Part shown: positions 1 to 8,344 of the stretch, piece after piece
Position numbering within the stretch: the first letter of the stretch is position 1
How the letters are laid out: each line of letters opens with the position of its first letter
Assembly (NCBI GenBank): GCA_030674185.1
Contig: JAPXFY010000211.1
Span: 22,501 to 50,000, forward strand
Length of the DNA: 27,500 nucleotides
From: Monoplex corrugatus
Taxonomy: Eukaryota > Mollusca > Gastropoda > Littorinimorpha > Ranellidae
Reading direction: 5' to 3'
Made by a program: the position numbers and the translations under genes
Notes under the pieces: model-generated
The model's database searches: none
What the model saw: only the letters and a program-made list of their open reading frames with translations
What the model was told of the DNA's origin: nothing

Positions 1-480
1 TAGGTTTACAATAAAACGAAGCACTGAAAGAATATTAACAGTGCAGCCTATATATAAAACAGGAATTGTTGGATGATGAATGAGCTTGTAGGTCTAATTA
101 TCAGCAAATGTTCAAATTTCTTTTATTTTGGTCTTTTGTTTTAAGCATTGATGTCTGTTTTAAGTGCAATCAGAGGCGGTCACAAAGATAAACATTAATA
201 CAATAGTAGTAGAACAAGTTTGTAAAATTAAACTGTTTGAATAGCAAATATTAAGCAGAAGAATAAAAGCAAAGGCGTGACAAGATCATGCCCGTGTTCT
301 TCAAAGATGGGCCGCAGGATTCTGAATACGCTGGATCCATATGACAGAGGAAACAGCTAAGTCAGAGAACAGAGAGTTGCAATAATTTGTGAGAGACAAG
401 AAATGAGAAGTCGTATGATTTTATTCTGCTACAGTTAACAGACACCCACGAATAGAACCGAAACGTTGCAGTTGAGAAAT
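1..480 (-). mobile_element. LINE fragment (CR1/L2-type RT thumb region), copy A
   Basis: Non-coding relic of a non-LTR retrotransposon read on the - strand. From about position 11 it aligns by eye to 20288-20773 over its whole length, for example the stretch around 60-110 about a clone that 'gatgatgaatgagcttgtag' also marks in 20351-20370. Its 280-470 part corresponds to the RT thumb segment of the better preserved LINE at 3170-3420. No open frame survives. The element runs off the left edge of the window, and on its right it is broken at 481 by an unrelated foldback sequence. The LINE assignment is by homology to neighbouring copies, not by its own coding sequence. Confidence 0.65.
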
Positions 481-728
481 CCAAAACAAGTGCGACTGCA
501 GCATTCAAGCAAACAGGAATCAGAAAAACACGAAAATAAAATCAGAATGCGTATCTAATACAACCAGACAAGACAGACGCAAATTTTCGGCCAACTGACC
601 TTTGTCAAGCGTAAGATCACAAATGAAAAAAACAACACCAAATACAAAATTTAGGATAAAAAGACGCAAACGTCCCTGCTGCTTCGTCCAGTGGGAGAAA
701 AGAATTAAAATGGACGAAGCAACAGAAG
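481..728. mobile_element. Foldback element with most of one arm missing
   Basis: This segment matches the left arm of the complete foldback element at 26624-27050. Shared landmarks are the start 'ccaaaacaagtg', the 'caaacaggaatcagaaaaa' block near 510, and the 'gcaaattttcggccaactga' block near 580. Near 678 the apex begins: 'gcttcgtccagtggg' is followed, after a short loop, by the partial reverse complement 'tggacgaagcaacag' ending about 726. Only this stub of the second arm remains. It sits exactly where copy A stops matching its homologue, so it is an insertion or a replacement of LINE sequence. No open frame of note. Confidence 0.65.
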
Positions 729-1294
729 CAAGAGAAAAGTTGAAACCTTCTTTTGGACGCTGATTAAGTATTGCAGTTTTCCCAGTTGTATACTCAGTTA
801 GTGTCTGCTTGAGGGTTTCCCAATTTCTCTACAAACTCAAGAAGCCATGTGGTCAGGATGTTTCCTGATATTTTAAGAGATGGTGATTGTTTAGATTGCT
901 GTCCAAAGACTATGATAACGCATTGGTTGTAGGAAATCCATTTCAAAGTCTTATGCAAGTTATGATGGTGCTCACTGATTCTCACACTGTTGTTTTTGCT
1001 GTTTTCTTTATCTTCTTTTTGTCTGTTTTCCTTTTTGTTTGTGGGGGGGGACACATACAAACACTCACACACAGACGCACACATACACACACAAAGACAC
1101 ACGGACACACACACATAATTATACATATACATACACATATATATATACATATATATACATATACATATACATATACATAAACATATAGCATGTACACACA
1201 CAGAGAGAAAGAGAGAGAGACAGACAGACAGACAGCAGTGACAGACAGAGAGACAGGAGACAGACACATAAAGGAGAGAGCCAGAGACAGAAAT

Positions 1295-1357
<63 letters not shown>

Positions 1358-1925
1358 GGAGAGAGGAAGAGAGAGATAAGCATTTGAATTTGTGTATTGT
1401 TTACTTCTACCATTCTAACTCAAATTTCATTTCTCCTTCATTTTTTTATCATTGTTGATTAATTCGTTTTGCAGTATCTTATTACTGTCCTATTTTCTGT
1501 TGTATCAATGTAAGTAGATTATCAAGGGCAGATGTATAAGCTGGGCACTGTGTTAGTATCTATACCGCTGTAAAAATACAGATTCATTATAAATCTCGCT
1601 TCAATCCACTTTAGTAGTGTGCTAAAGAGAAATAAGAAATTATTATTATGAGATGCCGAGTTCATTTTTATAGTGGCACAACAGCTAGGCATGGTATACG
1701 AAGTGGGATTACTGTTTTTGTAACTGATTATGCACACACATGTATTTTTGCCATGTAGTGTAATGACAGAGATAGCCTTAGACTTACATTGACTTTGACG
1801 GGAATCACGCACTAATAAGGGAGTGTAAATAAAATGGATAAAATGGTAACAATAAAATATTAGAAGAATAGAAAAACCAATACAGGCTGATAAGTGATGA
1901 TCATAATTACAGACTCAGCTTCTTA
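729..1925. repeat. 1.2-kb dispersed repeat, copy 1
   Basis: Unidentified repeat that matches 25230-26338 in the same orientation, with many substitutions and different microsatellite lengths. Matching landmarks include 'agaaaagttga' at the start, 'aagaagccatgtggtcag' near 838, 'gctgtccaaagac' near 898 and 'gatagccttagacttaca' near 1771. It contains a composite microsatellite at about 1050-1376. No protein-coding signature was seen on either strand; open frames here come from the low-complexity tract. In both copies it lies next to LINE sequence, so it could be the poorly conserved 5' part of that LINE or an independent repeat. Confidence 0.7.
1050..1376. repeat. Composite microsatellite (CA)n-(TA/CATA)n-(CAGA)n-(GA)n
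   Basis: A G-run is followed by CA-rich sequence to about 1130, TA/CATA repeats to about 1185, CAGA/GAGA sequence, and then a nearly pure GA run at 1299-1352. The second copy of the host repeat has the same order of tracts at 25575-25775, so the microsatellites were present before the copies separated. Several open frames through here are artefacts of low complexity. Confidence 0.9.
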
Positions 1926-1958
1926 ACGTAACTTTTCTGCATTCGGAGTAAACTCTAC

Positions 1959-1983
1959 ATTATTATTATTATTATTATTATTA
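1959..1983. repeat. (ATT)n microsatellite
   Basis: About eight ATT units just beyond the end of the 1.2-kb repeat. ATT runs of this kind mark the 3' ends of LINEs here (compare 2518-2540), but on this strand the run is the opposite way round and no tail motif precedes it, so I assign it to no element. Confidence 0.85.
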
Positions 1984-2056
1984 TGAACATTTAGTACGCC
2001 TAATCAAATTAATGCCTAAGCGTTTACAATGGCAAAACATATAACCAGAATCACAA

Positions 2057-2127
2057 GCACACACACACACGCCCACAGAAGCACCCACACCACACAAAAC
2101 ACACACACACACACAACACACACACAG
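2057..2127. repeat. CA-rich microsatellite
   Basis: Interrupted CA repeat with CCCACA and ACAACA interruptions. The open frame across it is low complexity and not a gene. Confidence 0.85.
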
Positions 2128-2159
2128 CATGACATGCAAATACAAGACACATTGACACT

Positions 2160-2392
2160 AAGACACTTAATGTCACCATTACATTACATGGGGGAAGGGG
2201 CAGAGATTACCATTGATGGGAAAAACAAGCCAATATAAACATGGCATAAGCCATACACCTGCGCATTAAAATGTGCTGGTAAGATGTTGATGTGAAACAA
2301 CCTCCCTCGTGAGGGTTAAATCCATGACCATTGCGTTTACATCATAACGTTCTAACCAACAAAGACTATCCCTAGGGCCACTAAAAACAAAC
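2160..2392 (-). mobile_element. Candidate tRNA-derived SINE
   Basis: Read on the - strand from about 2392 downward, the sequence has a tRNA-like head. It contains 'GTTGGTTAGAACG', resembling a pol III A box, and about 30 bases on 'GGATTTAACCCTCACGAGGG', resembling a degenerate B box and T arm. An unrecognised body follows. No second copy was found in the window, so the right-hand boundary is approximate and the call is tentative. Confidence 0.4.
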
Positions 2393-2517
2393 AGCAAATG
2401 GTCTCAGAAAGCAGTCTAACACTTGTTGGTGAATATCAGTGAGTACTGTATAGATAACCCGTTCCCGTTGCCAACAAGTAAACCATTCAGTGTGAACTAT
2501 CACTGTCAGAGGTTACT

Positions 2518-2559
2518 ATAATAATAATAATAATAATAATTACAATATTTATATAGCGC
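2518..2559 (-). other. LINE 3' tail: GCGCTATATAAAT plus (ATT)n
   Basis: On the - strand the element ends with 'GCGCTATATAAAT' (2559-2547), a short AT linker, and about seven ATT units. A diverged version, 'GTGCCTTATAAATGTGATTC', occurs at about 22242-22223 at the 3' end of another LINE here. Its position at the end of the element suggests the RT priming signal; that role is inferred from LINE biology. Confidence 0.7.
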
Positions 2560-2597
2560 AAAATCTTGATAAAATCAAATCTAAGTGCTGAAACAGA

Positions 2598-2638
2598 CCA
2601 CACACACACGCACGCACGCACACACACACACACGCACG

Positions 2639-2692
<54 letters not shown>

Positions 2693-2714
2693 CACACACA
2701 CGCACACGCACACG
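2598..2714. repeat. (CA/CGCA)n microsatellite
   Basis: CA repeat with CGCA interruptions lying inside the 3' untranslated part of the LINE. The cysteine/valine-rich frames on the - strand here are artefacts. Confidence 0.9.
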
Positions 2715-2845
2715 GCTATAAATGGGGAGAAAGAATAAAAGCAATGTAAAATTATAGAGAGCATATTATATACAATTATATATTACAATGTGATTCCCCT
2801 CCAAGTGGAGACAGGTTGCAGAGGGGATTGAGTGAGGTCAGGATT

Positions 2846-4602
2846 TTATGCAGAGGAGAAAAGGTGAGTTTTGAGAGCGGACTTGAAGGAGACAAAAGTA
2901 GGTTGCTGACGGACTGAGAGAGGAAGTTTGTTCCAGGAGAGTGGACCAGAAACAGAGAAGTCTCGTGGACCATAGGTATTGAGCTTAGTGCATGGAAAGC
3001 GAAAAGTCAGAGGATCGGAGGCAGAGCGGAGGGTACGTGAGGGAACATAGATCTCAAGTAGGCTTGACAGGTAATCGGGGGCTGCATTATTGAGGCTTTT
3101 GTAGCACATGGTGTCTAGTTTGTACTGTATGCGCTTTGATACAGGGAGCCAGTGAAGTTGTGCCAGGAGAGGGGATATGTGGTCAGCTTTTTTCTTTTTG
3201 AGTACAAGGCGTGCAGCATTGTTTTGAATGCGCTGTAGGATGTGAATGGTGGAGGCAGGAAGATCAGACAGGAGTGAATTGCAATAGTCAATGCGAGACA
3301 TTATGAATGAGAGAACAAGTTTTGCATTTGTTTCGAGAGATACTTCCTGATCAGGCTTATACGATGGAGGTGATAGTAGCAAGATCTGGCAGTTCAAGAA
3401 ACAAAGTTGTTCATGGAGAGGGTAGAGTCAATGCAGACACCAAGGTTTTTAGCTGAATCAGAAATTGGGACTGATGTGTTACATAATGGGAGAGAAAGAA
3501 GAGGCAGCTGAGAAAGTTTATGACGGGTGCCAATGAGGATAGCTTCTGTCTTGTCATCATTAAGCTGAAGTTTATTGTATGTCATCCAGTTCTTAATGTC
3601 GGAGTAACACTCAGTGGTGCGAGTCAAAAGGCGCTGTATATTGTCAGGTGAGTCACTGTCTTGAGGTTGGGTGTCATCAGCATAGAAGTGGTGTTTTATA
3701 GAGTGGGAGTTGATGATGGTGGACAGGGGGGAGGTGTAAAGAGTGAAAAGAACAATGCCAAGGACAGATCCTTGTGGAACACCACAGGTCAGGTATGCAG
3801 GTTGAGAGTAAGTGCCATTGATGAGAACAGTTTGTTTTCTGTTTGATAGATATGAAGTGAACCAGGAGAGAGCAATGTCAGAGATGCCAAAAGTATGATG
3901 AAGTCTAGAAAGGAGAATACCATGATCAATGGTATCAAAGGCTGCAGACAGATCAAGGAGTGTGAGGAGAGAGACTTTGCCAGTATCAGTTGCAAGGAGG
4001 AGATTGTTGAGAATGTGTAGTAGGGCAGTTTCAGTGCTATGGCACTGGTGGTAGGCTGACTGGAAAGGATTGAGGAGATTGTTGGCAGACAGGTGAGAGT
4101 TCAGCTGGTTGAGGACAACTTTTTCGATGAGTTTTGACAAGAAAGAGAGATTAGAGATAGGCCGGTAATTTTTCAGTTCATTTGGGTCTAAATTGTATTT
4201 CTTGAGGAGAGGGTGAACAATAGCAGACTTGAAAGAATCTGGGACAGTTCCAGTTTGAAGAGAAGTGTTGATGATGTCAGTGATCAATGGGAGGAGAGTA
4301 GGGAGACAGTCGGAGTAGAGAGAACCTGGAAGAGGATCCAGTTCGCAGGTTTTGAACGACATGGATCTGATTGTGTTGAGAATTTCTTCTTGTGAGACTG
4401 GGGTAAAAGTAGTAAGAGGTGTGTCAGAGAAGGAAGGGTCAGATGGGCATGGTTGACAGGGTGTCCTGTCAAACCTGTCATGAAGAGTTTGTATTTTGGT
4501 GGTGAAATACTTGGAGAATATAGATGGGAGTTCTTCATTTGTGTGTTTTGTTGGGAGAGGTAAGTCTTTTCGTGTGCCAAGGAGATGATTCATGGTTGTC
4601 AA
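2846..4602 (-). pseudogene. LINE reverse transcriptase (frameshifted)
   Basis: Reverse transcriptase of the LINE, which would copy the element's RNA at the nicked target site. The frame at 4602-3394 (about 400 residues) has the RT blocks: 'PLLKKYNLDP' and 'NYRPISNLSFLSKLIEKVV', then 'FQSAYHQCHSTETALLH', 'LDLSAAFDTIDHGIL', 'CGVPQGSVLG' and the catalytic 'FYADD'. The thumb and C-terminus continue in another frame at 3397-2846, with 'SRIDYCNSLLSDLPAST', 'HISPLLAQLHWLPVSKRIQY', 'PSRTLRSASDPLT' and the terminal 'FKSALKTHLF' followed by a stop. The junction is damaged: the expected 'RSCYYHLHRISLIRKYLS' lies in a third frame at about 3385-3325, so there are at least two frameshifts. The catalytic Asp pair is present. 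The motif set fits the CR1/L2 group. Confidence 0.88.
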
Positions 4603-4950
4603 GAGTTCTTTTGAAGAAGAGGCATTCAGGATTTTGGTTTGGAAATAGCTTGTTTTTGCAGATGCAATGATGGTGGATACTTTTGTTTTAGAGGCTTGGA
4701 AAAGTTGCCTATGTACAGTGAGTTTGGATTTGCACCAGCGGCGCTTGCTCTGCGGCGGGCACGTTTTGCACAGGCAATCTCATGAGTGAGCCAGGGGGTA
4801 GGGGGGAGGTCAGGTAAAAGACGGGTTGTGGCTGGAGCATGAGTGTCCAGAAGATTGTGGAGAGTAGTATAGAATTCATCGGCAAGGTTATGTGACTTTT
4901 CAGAAAGGAGACGGAAGGCATCAGATGAAAATGTGGAGAGGTCGATAGAT
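4602..4950 (-). pseudogene. LINE linker between endonuclease and RT
   Basis: Spacer between the two enzymatic domains on the - strand. It is broken into short frames. One carries 'LLPDLPPTPWLTHEIA', a stretch commonly seen in this linker in CR1/L2-type elements, from about 4820 to 4770. No independent gene is present. Confidence 0.6.
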
Positions 4951-5680
4951 TAGAGATTGCGTCGAGTCACTGTGCGCGTGGTACAGGAAGGAGGAGAAAT
5001 GTCAAGAGAACAGAGAATTGCAGAGTGGTCAGATGGAAGGGCTGAAGTTAGACGGGTAGAAAGAACTAAGCAGTTGACAGTAGCTGAATTGTGGTGATCA
5101 CGAGAAATGATCCAGTCAAAAATGTGACCTTTTTGATGGCTTGGTTCAGAAATGTGTTGTGTCATATTGTGATTGGACAGAGAGTTGATGATATGTCTTG
5201 TGTCATAACGGTGAGTGTTGTCATAGTGGACATTGATGTCACCTAGAATGATGAGATTTCCAGGTAAGAGGCAGTAGTAGTCAAGTAGTTGGTCAAAGTC
5301 AGAGAGAAACATGGGTGTGGTGAGCTTGTTGGCAGAGCTAGGTGGAGGTCGATACACACAGGAGAAGGTGATGGGGTGAGGGGTGGATTGGAAGGATACT
5401 TCAACGTGCTCGAAAGAAGGATGGAGAAAGGCAGAGACTGCGAGAAAGATAGGCGGGAATGGAGTGAGTCGTTGTAGAGGATGGCGATACCACCACCTCG
5501 GGATAAGCGATGGAAAGAAGCAAGCCTGTAACCACTCGGAGTGAGACTCGCATGTATAGTTCATGACCAAGGGGGTTGAACCATGTTTCGGTGATAAAAG
5601 CAATGTCAACATGCTCATCTGCGATAAAGTCAGCAATGACATCGGCTTTGCCATCTGTCTTGCTTGTATCTTTCGTGTTT
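4950..5680 (-). pseudogene. LINE AP-type endonuclease (frameshifted)
   Basis: Endonuclease/exonuclease/phosphatase-fold domain that would nick the target DNA. In the first frame (about 5670-5570) I read 'ADFIADEHVDIAFITETWFN', whose ETW is the family's metal-binding motif. A second frame carries 'GYRLASFHRLSRGGGIAILY' (about 5530-5470). The third carries 'PITFSCVYRPPPS', then 'LIILGDINVHYD' (the G-D-x-N-x-H motif), and ends with 'LPSDHSAIL' (the SDH motif). All main motifs survive, but three frames are needed, so the domain is a pseudogene. The N-terminus is cut off at about 5680, next to a displaced RT fragment. Confidence 0.85.
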
Positions 5681-5688
5681 ATGTTGTG

Positions 5689-5890
5689 TTTTTCAGTTCA
5701 TTTGGGTCTAAATTGTATTTCTTGAGGAGAGGGTGAACAATAGCAGACTTGAAAGAATCTGGGATAGATCCAATTTGAAGAGAAGTGTTGATGATGTCAG
5801 TGATGAAGGGAGGAGAGTAGGGAGACAGTCAGAGTAGGGAGAACCTGGAAGAGGATCCAGTTCGCAGGTTTTGAACGACAAGGATCTGAT
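5689..5890 (-). mobile_element. Detached second copy of an internal RT segment
   Basis: This stretch is a near-identical copy of 4169-4371, the RT segment encoding 'MSFKTCELDPLPGS' through 'LLKKYNLDPNELKN', in the same - orientation. It differs by only a few substitutions and small indels. It abuts the truncated 5' end of the main LINE with almost no sequence between them. It therefore comes either from a second, heavily truncated copy of the same recent subfamily or from a rearrangement of this element. Confidence 0.85.
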
Positions 5891-6039
5891 CCCCAACCAT
5901 TACTGTTCTGCGTGATCTCCTATCTGCACCTTGGTAAACAAATAAAACAACGGTATCTAAACTTGTAGTTAATTAAAAGATTTTTTCGAGAGCATGTGAA
6001 TAGAGTTACGAAAATATTCTTGAAAATTTAACCTATTAA

Positions 6040-6949
6040 TCCGCCATGATCCTTGAATCTACAACTACAAAACGTTTGTATTGTGTATCTGATCTGTTAG
6101 GTACTACTCAGTCAATTACACTTCCTTCTAACACAAGTCCTCTAAATCTCTCAGATATTTTTGACTTTTTTTTCTCTTCCATAAGTAATACTATTCAAGC
6201 CATGTTTAGAAAATCTCTTTTATTCCAGCTCTTCCTGATCCTTCATTCAGTCTTCCTTCTCACTGAATTTCAACCAGTTTATGAACTTCTGATTGTCAGC
6301 ATCCTGAAAAAAATGTTCTTTAAAACGTTTGAACTCAACTCCATACCTGCCTGTATTTTTTCACAAGCAGGTCGCAGCTTCTTCCACTCATGAAACACAT
6401 CAATTCAATTTCAAAAACTGAATTGATATGCCTTTTTTGAAATTGAATTGATATGCCTTATGAATGGAAGAACCATGGACCTGTTTGTGTGAAGAAGAAA
6501 AAAACAGATGCAGATATGGGGTCGAGTTTGCACGTCTTAAAGGACATTTCTTGCAGGATATCATTAATACTCTCTTCACATTGGATTTTCCCATCTTCTT
6601 ACTAAACAGGCATTGTCTGAACTATGCTGAAAAAGAATAATCTTGATCCAACACTCTCAGAAAATATCACCCCGTCTCCAGCTTGCTGTTCCTTTCCGAG
6701 TTCCTAGAGAAAGTAGTTTTGAAACATCTAAATTATCCTTTCTTAGCCAACAATCCTTATCATCTTTTTCAATCAGTTTACCGTTCTGATTACAGCACCA
6801 ACAATGCTCTCTTTCACAGTATACATTGTTTGTTCCTTGCAGCTGACTGTGGCCAAACTTTTCTACTTGTTTTTTTTTCAGATCCTATTGCTGCTTTTGA
6901 TACTATTGACCATCCTATCCCCCTATCTGGAACATACATTCAGTTTTAG
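6040..6949 (+). pseudogene. Older LINE RT relic on the + strand
   Basis: Decayed N-terminal half of a LINE RT, in the opposite orientation to the main copy. At 6046-6393 the frame reads 'VSDLLGTTQSITLPSNTSP', then a diverged 'FFKTFELNSIPACIFS', which is equivalent to 'MSFKTCELDPLPGSLYS'. At 6628-6660 it reads 'LKKNNLDPT'. At 6683-6949 it gives 'FLSEFLEKVVLKHLNY', 'FQSVYRSDYSTNNALFHSI' and 'AAFDTIDHPI', after which the homology stops before the catalytic YADD block. Its sequence is closer to the copy at 22215-25010 (compare 24000-23900 on the - strand) than to the main LINE. It is interrupted by an inverted piece at about 6430-6594. Confidence 0.8.
6430..6594 (-). mobile_element. Inverted LINE RT fragment inside the + strand relic
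   Basis: Read on the - strand, 6590-6466 gives 'ESINDILQEMSFKTCKLDPI' and then a tail ending in 'WFFHS' before a stop. This is the same RT block that the surrounding relic carries on the + strand at 6300-6393, where it ends in 'SFFHS'. The two therefore form an imperfect inverted repeat. Between them lie two copies of 'tgaattgatatgcctt' (6418-6461). Confidence 0.65.
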
Positions 6950-7140
6950 TTTCTGTTTCAATTTCTCAAGATGACGTCCTCGCGTTCGAATGAATTCCAT
7001 ATGCACTACCATCACAAGTGCCATGTGATGGAGAAAATCCAGACTGATCACAACACAACAATAAGCCTGCACATAAACCTACAAGCTGGCCAGGTCTTGA
7101 GGTCCTACTTATATAGTTACATAATCCTGGGTAGTAGGGG

Positions 7141-7212
7141 AGTGAGGTGGCAAAAACCTCAACTTTTCCTTGAGTCATAGGAGAGTGAGGTGGCAAAAAC
7201 CTCAACTTTTCC
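7141..7212. repeat. Two-unit direct repeat, 43-bp period
   Basis: A 29-base stretch beginning 'agtgaggtggcaaaaacctc' occurs at 7141-7169 and again, unchanged, at 7184-7212. Its context is not recognised. The flanking 6960-7260 includes a weak tRNA-like B box on the - strand (near 6979-6989) and may be SINE-derived. Confidence 0.85.
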
Positions 7213-7259
7213 CGAGGCCAACTCCATGAAGGTGATGCCCATCCCCTCTCCCTCATTTC

Positions 7260-7994
7260 AAATTCATATTCATATTCAGTTCTTTACCAAGACTTCAGAA
7301 AGGCAAGAAGTGGTGGGACCCTAGGAAATCAACCTATCTCTTCAATCTTTTATACCAAGGCAGCGGAACAATGCCCTGCGCTTCACGATTTTCAATTGCC
7401 GTTCGATCTTTAGCGAGCGCAGCCAGAAGGCACACGGATCAGACTCGTTTTTCTTCCCATTCCAAAAGACTAGACATTCAGTTCGATTTTCTGGTCAAAC
7501 TGAGCAAAAAGTCAAGGCCTCTATGGTGAGCAAACTCTGGACTGAAACCTCGAGTTTAGTTATTGGCAAGCGAACATCATTCTTCATTTTTTAAACTGTG
7601 ACAAGCATTCTTTAGCATAACATATTTGCGATTTACAAATGAAATTGTTCTTGTTTTTTAGACTGTTTCTAATATTGTTTTGTAAGTTAATTATTGTTCT
7701 TGTAAGTTCATTAACATCAATACAGTCTAGCATATCTACAGTGAACTATTCACCCAAACTTTAAACTGGATAGATTGTAGCTCATTTTACATCTGATGAA
7801 AATTGTTATTTTACATGTTATACGTGTTCCCTTAGCTCCGAACGAATTCTTGTCTTCTGGAACAATAACGTGGTTTTTTTCTTGAGGATTTCATCGTTGA
7901 AATTCTTAGTTGAAAAGAAGTTTCAGCAAATGGTTGTAATGATGGACATCAATTCCTTTTCAGGACAAAAAGCACACCTCATCACACAAGCATT
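7260..7994. other. Upstream flank of the receptor gene; nothing recognised
   Basis: About 730 bases of AT-rich single-copy-looking sequence before the receptor's first coding exon. I see no coding signal, clear TATA element or repeat. A plausible 3' splice site, 'ttccttttcag', ends at 7963. The mRNA leader may therefore be spliced, with a 5' untranslated exon further upstream and the coding exon starting at 7964. Confidence 0.4.
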
Positions 7995-8344
7995 ATGACT
8001 GCCAATATGACAGAATACTCACCCAACAGTACAGTGACTCCTTCAGGATGTCTTGTCTTAAAACCTCAAGTGTTTGTTCCCTGGAACAACTCAGACAACA
8101 TTGTCAGTTCAGAGACTAGACTATTGGTGGAAGATCTGAACGTGTTGGTCATTTTACCCATCACGTTTCTTATTGGTGTTCCTGCTAACGTCATCAACAT
8201 GGTGGTGTTCCACAGACAGGGGCTGAAGGAACGTATCAACGTCTGTCTGTTTGCCTTGTCCCTGTCGGATGGTCTGCACCTTGTCGCATACATGGTGACC
8301 CACGCAGAGAACATCTATAATCATTTCACTGAAAACAGAGGAAC
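7995..8344 (+). CDS. Receptor coding exon 1 (N-terminus, TM1, TM2)
   Basis: Encodes residues 1-116 and the first two bases of codon 117. The donor is 'gaac|gtgagt' at 8345. Reading on into the intron hits TGA at 8346-8348, so splicing is required. The exon ends just after TM2, in the first extracellular loop. Confidence 0.88.

Larger units (their letters stand above)
2517..5680 (-). mobile_element. Decayed CR1/L2-type non-LTR retrotransposon (main copy)
   Basis: The best preserved LINE in the window, transcribed right to left. It consists of an apurinic-endonuclease domain (about 5680-4950), a linker (4950-4602), reverse transcriptase (4602-2846), a 3' untranslated part with a CA array (2598-2714), and a 3' tail. 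The tail has the - strand motif 'GCGCTATATAAAT' at 2559-2547 followed by (ATT)n at 2540-2518. A short conserved 3' stem with a simple-repeat tail is typical of CR1/L2-group LINEs. The 5' end is truncated: the endonuclease starts without its first residues and no ORF1 is present. Several frameshifts make it inactive. No target-site duplication was recognised. Confidence 0.85.

Noticed and set aside
794..1413. Frames of 97-157 residues on both strands
   Set aside because: They cross the CA/TA/GA microsatellite of the 1.2-kb repeat, and nothing equivalent is conserved in the second copy.
2598..2714. A CRISPR-like or regulatory repeat array
   Set aside because: It is a plain CA microsatellite without spacers, in a eukaryotic context.
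3661..3846. + strand frames within the main LINE (also 4213-4395 and 5289-5477)
   Set aside because: They are opposite-strand shadows of the RT and endonuclease coding sequence.
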